NCBI RefSeq assembly: GCF_006438915.1 | Contig: NZ_RCZE01000001.1 | Span: 108,324-172,323, forward strand | Direction: 5' to 3' | Length of the DNA stretch: 64,000 nt | From: Pseudomonas arsenicoxydans | GTDB lineage: Bacteria > Pseudomonadota > Gammaproteobacteria > Pseudomonadales > Pseudomonadaceae | Part shown: positions 28,897 to 38,629 of the stretch, piece by piece | How positions within the stretch are numbered: the stretch's first letter is position 1 | Layout: every line of letters starts with the position of its first letter | Made by a program: the position numbers and the translations under genes | The notes under the pieces: model-generated | Database searches by the model: none | What the model was told of the DNA's origin: nothing | Seen by the model: only the letters and a program-made list of their open reading frames with translations

Positions 28897-30060
28897 TTAA
28901 ACGTAAAACGACTTCAACGGCGGAAAGCCATTGAATTCAACCGCGCTGTAGCTGGTGGTGTACGCACCGGTCGACAACCAGTACAAACGGTCACCAATCG
29001 CCAGGTTCAGCGGCAAACCGTACTTGTAGTTTTCGTACATGATGTCGGCGCTGTCGCAGGTTGGACCAGCGATGACCACTTCTTCCATCTCGCCTTTCTT
29101 CTCGGTCCAGATCGGGAACTTGATGGCTTCGTCCATGGTTTCGATCAGGCCGGAGAACTTGCCCACATCCGTGTACACCCAACGTTCTACCGCCGTACGG
29201 GATTTACGCGCGACCAGTACCACTTCGCTGACCAGGATGCCGGCGTTGGCAATCAACGAACGGCCTGGCTCCAGAATGATTTCCGGCAGGTCGTCACCGA
29301 AGTCTTCCTTGAGGAAGCGGATGATTTCTTCAGCGTAGGTTTCCAGGCTGTTGGTGCGGGTGATGTAGTTGGCCGGGAAGCCACCGCCCATGTTGATCAG
29401 TTTGAGGTGAATGCCGTCTTCTTCCTTCAGGCGTTCGAAGATCACTTTGACCTTGGCGATCGCGGCGTCCCAGACGCTGATGTCGCGCTGTTGCGAGCCG
29501 ACGTGGAACGAGATGCCGTAAGGCACCAGGCCCAGGTCACGGGCGAGGATCAGCAGGTCCATGGCCATGTCGGTCTGGCAGCCGAATTTGCGCGACAAAG
29601 GCCAGTCAGCCGTGGTCGAGCCTTCGGTGAGGATGCGCACGTAGACTTTCGAACCCGGTGCAGCCTTGGCGATGTTGCGCAGGTCGGCTTCGGAATCGGT
29701 GGCATACAGGCGCACGCCCTTCTCGTAGAAGTAGCGAATGTCCTTGGATTTCTTAATGGTGTTGCCGTAGCTGATGCGATCCGGGCCAACGCCCTGGTTC
29801 ATCACTTTGTCGAGCTCGTAGATCGACGCGATGTCGAAGTTCGAGCCTTTTTCTTTGAGCAGGTCGATGATTTCGACGGCCGGGTTGGCCTTGACGGCGT
29901 AGTAGACCTTGGCGAATTCGAAACCGGCGCGCAGGTCGTCATAGGCCTGGCTGATCATCGCGGTGTCGATCACCACGAACGGGGTTTCTTGTTTGTCGGC
30001 GAAGGCCTTCATTTTGTTGAAGGTATCGCGCGCGAAATAGTCTTCGACGTTGATCGACAT
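28897..30060 (-). CDS. speC: Ornithine/lysine decarboxylase (PLP, alanine-racemase fold)
   Basis: 387 residues from the ATG at 30060, with AGTAGGAGTTCCC upstream; the longer frame to 30153 covers the leader. A fold III PLP enzyme making putrescine from ornithine. The PLP lysine is in VYYAVKANP; HVGSQ, GGGFPA and EPGRS bind phosphate; the C-terminal GPTCDSAD supplies the catalytic Cys-Asp. Length and sequence match PAO1 SpeC (PA4519, from memory). Cytoplasmic polyamine synthesis. Its leader contains an unusual terminator-like hairpin. Confidence 0.92.
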   Translation of the reverse strand: MSINVEDYFARDTFNKMKAFADKQETPFVVIDTAMISQAYDDLRAGFEFAKVYYAVKANPAVEIIDLLKEKGSNFDIASIYELDKVMNQGVGPDRISYGNTIKKSKDIRYFYEKGVRLYATDSEADLRNIAKAAPGSKVYVRILTEGSTTADWPLSRKFGCQTDMAMDLLILARDLGLVPYGISFHVGSQQRDISVWDAAIAKVKVIFERLKEEDGIHLKLINMGGGFPANYITRTNSLETYAEEIIRFLKEDFGDDLPEIILEPGRSLIANAGILVSEVVLVARKSRTAVERWVYTDVGKFSGLIETMDEAIKFPIWTEKKGEMEEVVIAGPTCDSADIMYENYKYGLPLNLAIGDRLYWLSTGAYTTSYSAVEFNGFPPLKSFYV

Positions 30061-30431
30061 GCTGGGAACTCCTACTGGCAAACTGAAATTAACAATGGGT
30101 GCAAATGAACGTCCTCCGTATCCCCACTTTGGTTCGCCTACTTCCCAAGGCATGTCGCCGAAAGCAAAAAGGCCATGGGAAGCGGTGCTTTCCCTTGGCC
30201 TTGCTGTCTCGTCGTCAGTACTTGAGCCGGATGGATCGTTTCCAGCATGGACGTTCGGCGCGAACTTTAGGGCGTGAGGGGCTTGAGATCAACAAAAAAT
30301 GTCGCGTTTTTGCACGCTTCCGTCGTGCGGTCCCTGACAGCTACTGATGTAACCGACCTGCATGACAGTGTGATGTTCCCCGAATGGGGACTTTTGAAGG
30401 GATTCGAGTTGCCTGTGTGGCGAGGGAGTTC
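30061..30431. other. speC leader and flank
   Basis: No coding sequence seen. It contains the terminator-like hairpin at 30166-30203 described separately and otherwise moderate-GC sequence up to the REP pair. The speC promoter is expected to the right of the hairpin, making a leader of over 140 bases. Confidence 0.5.
30166..30203 (-). terminator. Terminator-like hairpin in the speC leader
   Basis: Read leftward: AAGGCCAAGGGAA, loop AGCACCGC, TTCCCATGGCCTT, then five T in total, so it resembles an intrinsic terminator about 105 bases before the speC start. Just downstream CCTTGGGAAG repeats the arm sequence and could pair alternatively. It could be an attenuator, or the end of a small upstream RNA. 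Confidence 0.5.
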
Positions 30432-30565
30432 TGTGGCGAGGGGGCTTGCCCCCGTTCGGCTGCGAAGCAGCCGCAAAACCAGTCAGCGCGGTGTATTTGA
30501 ATAACCGCGGACTCAGGTTTTAGGACCGCTTCGCGGCCCAACGGGGGCAAGCCCCCTCACCACAG
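30432..30565. repeat. REP palindrome pair, GTGGCGAGGGGG family
   Basis: CTGTGGCGAGGGGGCTTGCC and the inverse GGGGGCAAGCCCCCTCACCA about 90 bases apart, between speC and the osmoprotectant operon end. Confidence 0.85.
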
Positions 30566-30572
30566 GGTCAGA

Positions 30573-31730
30573 TCAGGCGAGTGCAACTTCCGCGGGCGAA
30601 ACAATACTAGTCTTGCCCCCACGGGACTTGCCAGAGCTCAAATACTCGGCAATCGACTCCTGCGTCACTTCTCCCAGGAACACCCGCTCGGCATCCATCA
30701 CCGGCAGCCAGGAGCGATTGAACTCGTACATGCGCGACAGCAGGATGCGCAAATGCTCGTCAAACGCCGCCGTGGCGTTGAACTCACGCAGGTACTGCGC
30801 GCAAGTCCCGGTCTGACGGTGAAGGTCGCGACGGCGCACGTAGCCCAAGGCCTTGTTGTCCTTACAGGTGACCACGACGTAACGACGGTCGAGTTCATCC
30901 ATCAACTCAAGCGCCTCAGCCACCGGTGTTTCCGGGCTCACCGACGGTGCGTTGTCCGCCGCGTCCTCGGCTTTCACCAGCAACAGACGCTTGAGCGTGC
31001 TGTCCTGGCCGACGAAGTTGCTGACGAAATCATCCGCCGGGTGTGCCAGCAACGTGTCCGGATGATCAATCTGCAGCAGCTTGCCGGCGCGGAAGATCGC
31101 AATCTTGTCGCCGAGCTTGATCGCTTCATCAATGTCGTGGCTGACCATGATCACGGTCTTGTTCAGCGCGCGCTGCATCTCGAAGAACTCGTTCTGGATC
31201 ATCTCGCGGTTGATCGGGTCGACCGCGCCGAACGGCTCATCCATCAACAACAGAGGCGCATCCGCCGCCAGCGCACGAATCACGCCGATCCGCTGCTGCT
31301 GGCCACCGGACAATTCCCGCGGGTAGCGATTCAGGTACTGCTTGGGCTCAAGCTTGATCATGCTCATCAACTCGCGGGCGCGGTCGTGGCATTTCTGTTT
31401 GTCCCAGCCCAGCAGGCGCGGAACGATGGTGATGTTTTCCTCGATGGTCATGTTCGGGAACAGGCCGATCTGCTGGATCACATAACCGATGTTGCGGCGC
31501 AGGGTCACGGCGTCGAGGTCGGTGGTGTCTTCGCCGTTGATCAGGATCTTGCCCGAGGTCGGCTTGATCAGGCGGTTGATCATCTTCAGCGTGGTGCTTT
31601 TGCCGCAGCCCGATGGCCCGAGGAACACACAGATTTCGCCTTCATTGACGGTCAGGCTCACCGAATCCACGGCTTTCACATCTTTGCCGTTGCTTTGGAA
31701 GGTCTTGCTGAGGTTTTGAAGTTCGATCAT
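30573..31730 (-). CDS. opuCA: Osmoprotectant (betaine/carnitine/choline) ABC transporter ATPase with CBS domains
   Basis: 385 residues from ATG 31730, which overlaps the permease stop (ATGA). The ATPase core shows Walker A GPSGCGKST, Q-loop, signature LSGGQQQR, Walker B LLLMDEP and switch His (MVSHD). Two CBS-like segments occupy about 265-370; in OpuA-type transporters they sense ionic strength. It powers quaternary-amine import with the two permeases and the binding protein upstream. Last gene of a four-gene operon resembling PAO1 PA3888-PA3891. Confidence 0.92.
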   Translation of the reverse strand: MIELQNLSKTFQSNGKDVKAVDSVSLTVNEGEICVFLGPSGCGKSTTLKMINRLIKPTSGKILINGEDTTDLDAVTLRRNIGYVIQQIGLFPNMTIEENITIVPRLLGWDKQKCHDRARELMSMIKLEPKQYLNRYPRELSGGQQQRIGVIRALAADAPLLLMDEPFGAVDPINREMIQNEFFEMQRALNKTVIMVSHDIDEAIKLGDKIAIFRAGKLLQIDHPDTLLAHPADDFVSNFVGQDSTLKRLLLVKAEDAADNAPSVSPETPVAEALELMDELDRRYVVVTCKDNKALGYVRRRDLHRQTGTCAQYLREFNATAAFDEHLRILLSRMYEFNRSWLPVMDAERVFLGEVTQESIAEYLSSGKSRGGKTSIVSPAEVALA

Positions 31731-32380
31731 TTCAGGAGTCCTTTTGGAGTCAGCGTGCGTTGCAGCCATTGCAGAAGCAGGTCGGCGAAGATGGCCAGGA
31801 GACTGACCAGCACGGCGCCGACGATCAGCATCGACATGTCGCTGCGGCTGATGGAAGCGAGAATGAGTACACCGAGGCCACCGGCGCCGATGGTCGCGGC
31901 GATGGTCATGACACCAATGTTCATGACCACGGCGGTGCGCACGCCAGCGAGGATCACCGGCACTGCAATCGGCAGTTCGACCATGCGCAGGCGCTGGCCG
32001 AAGGTCATGCCGATGCCACGGGCGGCTTCGCGAATGCCAGGGTCGACGCCGGTCAGCGCCAGGTAGGTGTTACGCATGATCGGCAGCAGCGAGTACAGAA
32101 ACACTGCCGTAATTGCCGGCATCGGACCGAGGCCCTGGCCGAATTTGGAGTAGAACGGCAGCAGCAGGCCGAACAGCGCAATCGACGGCACGGTCAGCAG
32201 CACCGTGGCGCTGGCTTGCAAGGGACCGGCGAGTGTCGGGAAGCGCGTCATCAGAATGCCCAGCGGCACGCCGACCACTATCGCCAACGTCACGGCAATG
32301 CCGACGAGGGTGATGTGTTGCCAGGTCAGGTGCAGCACCAAGGGCCAGTCGAGATGGGAAAAGGCGTTCAGAAATTCCAT
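31727..32380 (-). CDS. opuCB: Osmoprotectant ABC transporter permease
   Basis: 217 residues with five or six membrane segments and the BPD-type EAA loop (REAARGIGMTFGQRLRMVELP, about 120-140). It forms the channel with the second permease of the operon. It starts 12 bases after the binding-protein stop and overlaps the ATPase start by four bases, typical of a tightly coupled OpuC operon. Confidence 0.9.
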   Translation of the reverse strand: MEFLNAFSHLDWPLVLHLTWQHITLVGIAVTLAIVVGVPLGILMTRFPTLAGPLQASATVLLTVPSIALFGLLLPFYSKFGQGLGPMPAITAVFLYSLLPIMRNTYLALTGVDPGIREAARGIGMTFGQRLRMVELPIAVPVILAGVRTAVVMNIGVMTIAATIGAGGLGVLILASISRSDMSMLIVGAVLVSLLAIFADLLLQWLQRTLTPKGLLK

Positions 32381-32392
32381 GTCTTTTCCTCC

Positions 32393-33286
32393 TTACTTGA
32401 TGGGATGTTGGCGCAGGAAATCGGCGGCAACGGATGAAGGGCTTTCGTGATCGACATCGACCCGCGCGTTGAGCTGGCGCATGGTTTCGTCGTCGAACAG
32501 TTCGGCCAGCGGCTTCATTTCTTCCGCCAGTTTTGGATGGGCGTCGAGGTAGTCCTGACGCACCACCGGCGCGGCGGTGTAGTCCGGGAAGTAGTGCTTG
32601 TCGTCTTCGAGCAGTTTCAGCTTGAAGGCGTTCAATCGACCGTCAGTGGTGTAGACCAGACCGGCAAACACCTGGCCATTGCGCAGGGCGGTGTAGACCA
32701 AGCCTGCGTCCATCTGCCGGATGTTGTTGCGGGTCAGGTTCATGCCGTACAGGTCGACCATGCCGTTCAGGCCGTCGGAGCGGTTGGCGAACTCGGTGTC
32801 CAGCGCGACCAGATGATTGTCCTTTTGCTCAGCCTGCAACACCGTGTTCAACTCGCTGATGGTGTTGATCTGCGGATAGGCTTTCGCGGTTTTTTCCGGT
32901 AGTGCCAGCGCATAGGTATTGCTGAATTTCGACGGAGTCAGCCAGACGAGGCCTTTTTTCGCATCGAGTTCTTTCACCTTGGCGTAGGACTGGGCGCTGT
33001 CGAGTTTTTCCGTGATGTGGTTGTAAGCCACCAGCGACACGCCGGTGTATTCCCACATCAAATCCAGCTGGCCACTTTCGTGGGCGCTGCGCGCGAGGTT
33101 GCTGCCCAGTCCGCCGGTCACCTGGGTGTCATAACCCTTGGTGCGAAGGTATTGGGCGGTGATTTCGGCCAGCAGGGTTTGTTCGGTGAACACCCGGGCG
33201 CCGATGCGGATTGCCGGTTTTTCAGCGGCTTGAGCAAATCCTGCGAACAGCAGGACGCAGCCTAGTAAAAAGCTAAATGTCTTCAT
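32393..33286 (-). CDS. opuCC: Osmoprotectant ABC transporter substrate-binding protein
   Basis: 297 residues from ATG 33286 (AAAGGAATTTTT upstream); the longer open frame overlaps the permease gene. Sec signal peptide MKTFSFLLGCVLLFAGFAQAA. The mature protein begins with IRIGARVFTEQTLLAEI, typical of the OpuAC/ProX/OsmX-like domain, with MWEYTGVSLVAYN and DGRLNAFKLKLLEDD blocks that shape the aromatic cage for quaternary amines. Periplasmic. It sits between the two permease genes. Confidence 0.91.
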   Translation of the reverse strand: MKTFSFLLGCVLLFAGFAQAAEKPAIRIGARVFTEQTLLAEITAQYLRTKGYDTQVTGGLGSNLARSAHESGQLDLMWEYTGVSLVAYNHITEKLDSAQSYAKVKELDAKKGLVWLTPSKFSNTYALALPEKTAKAYPQINTISELNTVLQAEQKDNHLVALDTEFANRSDGLNGMVDLYGMNLTRNNIRQMDAGLVYTALRNGQVFAGLVYTTDGRLNAFKLKLLEDDKHYFPDYTAAPVVRQDYLDAHPKLAEEMKPLAELFDDETMRQLNARVDVDHESPSSVAADFLRQHPIK

Positions 33287-33306
33287 AAAAATTCCTTTGC
33301 CGAGGC

Positions 33307-34023
33307 TTAAGACGGGCGCAAGCCGCGTTCGAGCCAGAGGCGGCTGGCGAGTGTCACCAGGCCGTCGAGCAGCAAGGCCAGCAGGGCGGTGCAGGCCGCG
33401 CCGAGCAGCAGTTGCGGCTGATTGTTCAGGGCGATGCCGGGGAAAATCAGGCTGCCGAGGCTGTTGGCGCCGATCAGGAACGCCAACGGTGCGGTGCCGA
33501 CGTTGATCGCCAGGGCCACACGCACGCCGCCGATGATGATCGGCACGGCGTTGGGCAGTTCGACCCGCCACAGCACTTGGGCCGGGGTCATGCCGATGCC
33601 GACGGCCGCTTCTTTCAGTGAACCCTGAACGTTTTTCAGGCCTTCATAGGTGTTGCGCACGATCGGCAGCAGTGAGGCGAGGAACAAGGCGAAAATAGCG
33701 GGGCCGCTGCCGATGCCCAGAATCCCCAGGGCGATGGCGAGTACGGCGAGAGGCGGCACGGTGTTGCCGATGTTGAAGAGCTGCATGAAGCGCTCAGCTC
33801 GGTCCACCATGGACGGACGGCTGAGGAAGATACCGGCGGGGATGCCCACAACGAGGGCGGCCAGCATGGAAACAAGGACGAGAATCAAGTGAGCTTGCAG
33901 GTAAAACAACAAATCGTCGCGGTACTGTTCGATCGTGTTGATGCCAATCCAGTGGACCAGCAGGGCCAGAAGGGCGACGACAACCGCACCTCCTATCAGC
34001 CCTTTGCCATAGCGAATAGCCAC
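33307..34023 (-). CDS. opuCD: Osmoprotectant ABC transporter permease (first gene of operon)
   Basis: 238 residues with six membrane segments and an EAA loop (LKEAAVGIGMTPAQVLWRVELP region, about 130-150). Inner-membrane partner of the other permease. It begins the leftward operon, with AAAAAAGGAGTCC before the ATG. The hydrophobic N-terminus (AVVVALLALLVHWIG) is a membrane anchor rather than a cleaved signal. Confidence 0.9.
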   Translation of the reverse strand: MAIRYGKGLIGGAVVVALLALLVHWIGINTIEQYRDDLLFYLQAHLILVLVSMLAALVVGIPAGIFLSRPSMVDRAERFMQLFNIGNTVPPLAVLAIALGILGIGSGPAIFALFLASLLPIVRNTYEGLKNVQGSLKEAAVGIGMTPAQVLWRVELPNAVPIIIGGVRVALAINVGTAPLAFLIGANSLGSLIFPGIALNNQPQLLLGAACTALLALLLDGLVTLASRLWLERGLRPS

Positions 34024-34389
34024 AGGCGGACTCCTTTTTTCTTTTGTCGGCGAACGCAGTCCCGAGTGGCAATGCCATCACTGGCTGCCGGGATTATCAA
34101 CGTTCGCGAGAAGCAGCTCTTCATGTTGGTAAAACCGCATGAGATCGAGCCATAAGCGCAGCCTCGTCAGGCCAACTTGCTGATTTTTCAGCCCCTGGTA
34201 CGAGTGCCGTAACAGGGGAGTGGACGTCTGCACCTTTTAAAAGGTTCCATAATTAACAGCATTTAGCCACCCTTGATGTCCCCGCGAGTCGGTCAATCGT
34301 CGTTGGCGACAGGGCGAGCGGTGGTCCGTAAGGCTCGGTTTGCGCTATACTCGCCGCCCTTTTTTGAATCACCTGCCAGGCGATTTCCC
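34024..34389. other. Divergent control region of opuCD and prfC
   Basis: 366 bases. A perfect 14-bp palindrome ACCTTTTAAAAGGT is at 34232-34245. A good -10 element TATACT (34346-34351) precedes prfC but its -35 is weak. There is no recognisable osmotic-stress promoter by eye, and no small ORF that looks real. Confidence 0.45.
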
Positions 34390-35973
34390 ATGACCAAACA
34401 GGCCGCCGAAGTCGCGAAACGCCGCACTTTCGCCATTATTTCCCACCCCGATGCCGGTAAAACCACCATCACCGAGAAGCTCTTGCTGATGGGCAAGGCG
34501 ATTGCGATTGCGGGCACGGTGAAGTCTCGCAAGTCCGACCGCCATGCCACCTCCGACTGGATGGAAATGGAAAAGCAGCGTGGTATCTCGATTACCACGT
34601 CGGTCATGCAGTTCCCGTATCGCGACCACATGATCAACCTGCTCGACACCCCCGGCCACGAAGACTTCTCCGAAGACACCTATCGCACACTGACTGCGGT
34701 GGACTCGGCCTTGATGGTTCTCGACGGCGGTAAGGGTGTAGAGCCACGGACCATTGCGCTGATGGACGTTTGCCGTCTGCGTGACACGCCGATTGTCAGC
34801 TTCATCAACAAACTCGACCGTGACATCCGCGACCCGATTGAACTGCTCGACGAAATCGAAGCAGTCCTGAAGATCAAGGCAGCGCCGATCACCTGGCCGA
34901 TCGGTTGCTACCGCGACTTCAAAGGCGTGTATCACCTCGCCGATGACTACATCATCGTGTACACCGCCGGTCACGGCCACGAACGTACCGATGTGAAAAT
35001 CATCGAGAAGCTCGACTCCGATGAAGCGCGCGCGCATTTGGGCGACGAGTACGACCGCTTCGTCGATCAGCTGGAACTGGTGCAGGGTGCCTGCCACGAG
35101 TTCAACCAGCAGGAATTCCTCGACGGCCAACTGACGCCGGTATTCTTCGGTACTGCATTGGGCAACTTCGGTGTCGATCACGTGCTCGACGCCGTGGTCA
35201 ATTGGGCGCCGAAGCCATTGGCCCGTGTCGCCAACGAGCGCACCGTTGAGCCAGTCGAAGAGAAATTCGCCGGTTTCGTGTTCAAGATCCAGGCGAACAT
35301 GGACCCGAAACACCGCGACCGCATCGCCTTCATGCGCATCTGCTCCGGCAAGTACGAAAAAGGCATGAAGATGCGCCACGTGCGCACCGGCAAGGACGTG
35401 CGGATCGGTGACGCGCTGACCTTCTTCTCCTCCGAGCGTGAGCAACTGGAAGAAGCGTTTGCCGGCGACATCATCGGTTTGCACAACCACGGCACCATCC
35501 AGATCGGCGACACCTTCACCGAAGGCGAAGCCCTGGGCTTCACCGGCATCCCGCACTTCGCCCCGGAACTGTTCCGTCGCGTACGCCTGCGTGATCCGCT
35601 GAAATCCAAGCAACTGCGCCAGGGCTTGCAGCAGTTGGCGGAAGAGGGCGCGACCCAGGTGTTCTTCCCCGAGCGCAGTAACGACATCATCCTCGGCGCC
35701 GTCGGTGTGCTGCAGTTCGATGTGGTCGCCAGCCGTTTGAAAGAGGAATACAAGGTTGAGTGCTCGTACGAGCCAATCACCGTTTATTCCGCGCGCTGGA
35801 TCGATTGCAGCGACAAGAAGAAGCTCGAGGAATTCTCCAACAAGGCGGTGGAAAACCTCGCGATCGACGGCGGTGGTCACCTGACCTACCTGGCCCCGAC
35901 CCGGGTCAACCTGGCGTTGATGGAAGAGCGCTGGCCGGACGTGAAATTCCGTGCGACGCGCGAGCATCACTAA
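34390..35973 (+). CDS. prfC: Peptide chain release factor 3
   Basis: 527 residues, standard RF3 length, from ATG 34390. A GTPase that recycles RF1/RF2 from the ribosome. GTP-binding motifs are SHPDAGKTT (G1), DTPGHEDF (G3) and NKLDRD (G4), followed by domain II and the RF3 C-terminal domain ([25 protein letters not shown] region, about 430-450). An upstream in-frame start at 34273 lies in the promoter. Single gene with its own terminator. Confidence 0.97.
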   Translation: MTKQAAEVAKRRTFAIISHPDAGKTTITEKLLLMGKAIAIAGTVKSRKSDRHATSDWMEMEKQRGISITTSVMQFPYRDHMINLLDTPGHEDFSEDTYRTLTAVDSALMVLDGGKGVEPRTIALMDVCRLRDTPIVSFINKLDRDIRDPIELLDEIEAVLKIKAAPITWPIGCYRDFKGVYHLADDYIIVYTAGHGHERTDVKIIEKLDSDEARAHLGDEYDRFVDQLELVQGACHEFNQQEFLDGQLTPVFFGTALGNFGVDHVLDAVVNWAPKPLARVANERTVEPVEEKFAGFVFKIQANMDPKHRDRIAFMRICSGKYEKGMKMRHVRTGKDVRIGDALTFFSSEREQLEEAFAGDIIGLHNHGTIQIGDTFTEGEALGFTGIPHFAPELFRRVRLRDPLKSKQLRQGLQQLAEEGATQVFFPERSNDIILGAVGVLQFDVVASRLKEEYKVECSYEPITVYSARWIDCSDKKKLEEFSNKAVENLAIDGGGHLTYLAPTRVNLALMEERWPDVKFRATREHH

Positions 35974-35991
35974 GCGTTGATTGGCGACACC

Positions 35992-36022
35992 AAAACCCCG
36001 TAGTGAAAGCTGCGGGGTTTTT
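35992..36022 (+). terminator. Terminator of prfC
   Basis: AAACCCCGTAG / CTGCGGGGTTT stem with TGAAAG loop and six T, 19 bases after the stop. Confidence 0.9.
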
Positions 36023-36040
36023 TATTGGTGACTCGGTCTA

Positions 36041-36132
36041 GTGTGGGAGCGGGCTTGCTCGCGAAGGCGTCGGGTCAGTCAACATCAATGTTGGATGAAA
36101 CTCCGCCTTCGCGAGCAAGCCCGCTCCCACAC
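36041..36132. repeat. REP palindrome pair, GGGAGC family
   Basis: GTGTGGGAGCGGGCTTGCTC and its inverse around CAACATCAATGTTG, just after the prfC terminator. Confidence 0.9.
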
Positions 36133-36315
36133 TGGACCGAGTCAGGAGTTGAAATAGCGATTCGAGATAACTGTTATTCAAAACCAATCTGCCAATCACG
36201 GGCATTTCCGGCCCGTCGTTAGCGTCCTATCTGGTGAACCAGGCTGATCGGAACTAGATTTCAATCAGCGCCAGACAGGCACCCAGGCTTCACCCATGAA
36301 AGGACGGAATCGGTT

Positions 36316-36567
36316 ATGAAAATCTTTCCACGCATTTTGCTGTTGATCAAAGTAATGGTGATGTTGTCTCTAGGGACCTCGGCCGCGTGGGCCAGTAGCC
36401 CAGGGCACTCTCATGGTTATTCGGGTGTTCAGGGGCCAGGCAGTTCAATTCATGCCATTTACGCCGATGATTCTGATCCTGATGGTCAGGACTCTGGCAA
36501 AAGTGGCACTGAGGGAGCGGACGAACCGACGGGTTCCGACGATGAAGAAGGCGACGACCAATCGTAA
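36316..36567 (+). CDS. Small secreted acidic protein, function unknown
   Basis: 83 residues from ATG 36316 with AAAGGACGG upstream. Signal peptide of about 26 residues (hydrophobic ILLLIKVMVMLSLG, cleavage near AWA-S). The mature peptide is short, Gly/Ser/His-rich at first (SPGHSHGYSG), then strongly acidic (DSDPDGQDSG, TGSDDEEGDD). It may bind metal, but no family is recognised. Stand-alone gene followed by hairpins. Confidence 0.6.
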   Translation: MKIFPRILLLIKVMVMLSLGTSAAWASSPGHSHGYSGVQGPGSSIHAIYADDSDPDGQDSGKSGTEGADEPTGSDDEEGDDQS

Positions 36568-36638
36568 GTCCAGGGCAAAAGAAAACCCCTTTTGCCGGAT
36601 TGATGCGCAATCGAAGCAGAAGGGGTTTGGTTGATTCA

Positions 36639-36671
36639 AGCGCGCCTCATCTCATGAGGCGCGCTTTTTTT
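36639..36671. terminator. Terminator at the end of the dpp operon
   Basis: AAGCGCGCCTCAT / ATGAGGCGCGCTT stem with CTC loop and a T-run on the right. It lies directly after dppF (leftward) and after the small secreted protein gene (rightward). A second inverted repeat AAACCCCTT...AAGGGGTTT precedes it. Confidence 0.85.
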
Positions 36672-37651
36672 CAGGCCGCGCCGTCGAGGAATTGCTCGGC
36701 GTAGTGGCAAGCCACCTGGCGGTTATCGAGAGGGCGCAGGGCTGGCTCTTCGGTGCTGCAACGCTCGGTCGCGTACGGGCAGCGCTTGTGGAAAGCGCAA
36801 CCCGACGGCGGGTTCAACGGGTTAGGCAACTCGCCGACGATCTTGATTTTCGGCTTGTTCGGGTCCGGGTGAATGGTCGGTGTGGCCGACAGCAGCGCCT
36901 GGGTGTACGGGTGCAGCGGACGCTCATAAATGTCGTTCTTCGGACCCATTTCCACCGGGCGACCGAGGTACATCACCATCACGTCATCGGCAACGTGTTG
37001 CACCACGGCCAGGTTGTGGGAGATGAAAACGTAGGCGGTGTTGAACTCTTGCTGCAAATCCATAAACAGGTTGAGCACCTGCGCCTGGATCGACACGTCC
37101 AGCGCCGAGGTCGGTTCGTCCGCTACCAGCACTTTAGGCTGCAGCATCATCGCACGGGCCAAAGCGATCCGCTGGCGCTGACCGCCGGAGAACATGTGCG
37201 GATAACGCTGGTAGTGCTCAGGACGCAAGCCCACCTGCTTCATCATCGCCTGGACTTTTTCGCGACGTTCTGCGGCCGACAGGTTGGTATTGATCAGCAG
37301 CGGTTCGCCGAGCTGGTCACCGACTTTCTGCCGTGGGTTGAGCGAGGCGTACGGGCTCTGGAACACCATCTGCACGTCTTTGCGCAACTGCTTGCGCTGG
37401 GCCTTGTCGGCACCGGCGACTTCCTGGCCGGCGATTTTCAAGGAGCCCGAGGACGGCTCTTCGATCAGGGTCAACGCACGGGCCAAGGTGGATTTGCCGC
37501 AGCCCGATTCACCGACGACGGCGAGGGTCTTGCCGGCATGCAGTTCAAACGACACGCCGTTGAGGGCGCGCACGGTCGCGTGGCCCTTGAACAGGCCGCG
37601 GGACACTTCGTAGTGACGGGTCAGGTCGCGGGCGGTAAGTACGACGGCCAT
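36671..37651 (-). CDS. dppF: Dipeptide ABC transporter ATP-binding protein DppF
   Basis: 326 residues. Walker A GESGCGKSTLARAL, signature FSGGQRQR, Walker B VLVADEP and the C-terminal oligopeptide-transporter extension with Cys-rich segment (GCAFHKRCPYATERC, about 285-300) that binds an Fe-S cluster in relatives. It pairs with DppD as the ATPase heterodimer. It overlaps dppD (TAATG). Last gene of dppBCDF. Confidence 0.95.
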   Translation of the reverse strand: MAVVLTARDLTRHYEVSRGLFKGHATVRALNGVSFELHAGKTLAVVGESGCGKSTLARALTLIEEPSSGSLKIAGQEVAGADKAQRKQLRKDVQMVFQSPYASLNPRQKVGDQLGEPLLINTNLSAAERREKVQAMMKQVGLRPEHYQRYPHMFSGGQRQRIALARAMMLQPKVLVADEPTSALDVSIQAQVLNLFMDLQQEFNTAYVFISHNLAVVQHVADDVMVMYLGRPVEMGPKNDIYERPLHPYTQALLSATPTIHPDPNKPKIKIVGELPNPLNPPSGCAFHKRCPYATERCSTEEPALRPLDNRQVACHYAEQFLDGAA

Positions 37652-38619
37652 TACGCCACCTCCTGATTAAGCGGGTAGAAGCAGCGGGCGAGGCTGTGGC
37701 TTTTAGGGTCCAGGGTCGGGCGCGTGGCGCGGCAGCTGTCTTGCACATACGGGCAACGCGGCGACAGCAGGCAACCCTGCGGACGGTCGTAGCGGCCGGG
37801 AACGATACCCGGCAGGGTCGACAGGCGTGTAGCGCCGAGGCTGTGTTCCGGAATCGCCTTGAGCAGTGCTTCGCTGTACGGGTGCGCCGGAATGTCGAAC
37901 AGCTGTGGCACCTGACCGACTTCAACCGCTTGGCCCGCGTACATCACGCACACGCGCTGGGCGGTTTCAGCCACGACCGCGAGGTCGTGAGTGATCAGCA
38001 CCAGGCCCATGTTCTGCTCTTTCTGCAACGCCAGCAGCAGGTCCATGATCTGCGCCTGAATCGTGACGTCCAGTGCCGTGGTGGGTTCGTCCGCGATCAA
38101 CAGTTTCGGCTCGCCGGCAATCGCCATGGCGATTGCAACACGCTGGCTCATACCGCCGGACAGTTGGTGCGGGTAGGCGTCCATACGGCTCGCGGCACCC
38201 GGGATTTCCACTTTTTCCAGCAGCTCGATGGCACGCTTGCGCGCTTGTTTGCTGGACATTTTCAGGTGCAGGCGCAGCACTTCTTCGATCTGGAAACCGA
38301 CGGTGTAGCTCGGGTTCAGCGCGGTCATCGGGTCCTGGAAGACCATGGCCAGGTCTTTGCCGACGATTTGTCGACGCTGACGGTTGCTGAGCTTGAGCAT
38401 GTTCTTGCCGTCGAAATTCAGGGCGTCGGCAGTGACGATCCCCGGATGCTCGATCAGGCCCATCAGCGCCATCATGGTCACGGATTTACCCGAACCCGAC
38501 TCGCCAACGATGGCCAGGACTTCGCCTTTTTCCACGGTAATGTCGAGCCCGTCGACCACCGGAACGGCGTTCTTGTCGCCGAAGCGAACATTGAGATTCT
38601 TGATTTCTAACAGTGACAT
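37651..38619 (-). CDS. dppD: Dipeptide ABC transporter ATP-binding protein DppD
   Basis: 322 residues from ATG 38619 (GAGGAGATTCAA upstream); the longer frame enters dppC. Walker A GESGSGKS, signature LSGGMSQR, Walker B LLIADEP, and the C-terminal Cys segment ([15 protein letters not shown]). ATPase partner of DppF for dipeptide uptake. Coupled to both neighbours by close spacing. Confidence 0.95.
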   Translation of the reverse strand: MSLLEIKNLNVRFGDKNAVPVVDGLDITVEKGEVLAIVGESGSGKSVTMMALMGLIEHPGIVTADALNFDGKNMLKLSNRQRRQIVGKDLAMVFQDPMTALNPSYTVGFQIEEVLRLHLKMSSKQARKRAIELLEKVEIPGAASRMDAYPHQLSGGMSQRVAIAMAIAGEPKLLIADEPTTALDVTIQAQIMDLLLALQKEQNMGLVLITHDLAVVAETAQRVCVMYAGQAVEVGQVPQLFDIPAHPYSEALLKAIPEHSLGATRLSTLPGIVPGRYDRPQGCLLSPRCPYVQDSCRATRPTLDPKSHSLARCFYPLNQEVA

Positions 38620-38629
38620 TTGAATCTCC

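Noticed and set aside
32393..33571. A 392-codon version of the osmoprotectant binding protein
   Set aside because: The extra N-terminus overlaps the opuCD gene and precedes the true signal peptide at 33286.
34232..34245. Palindrome ACCTTTTAAAAGGT upstream of prfC
   Set aside because: No known regulator consensus fits and no second copy was seen, so it is only mentioned in the gap entry.
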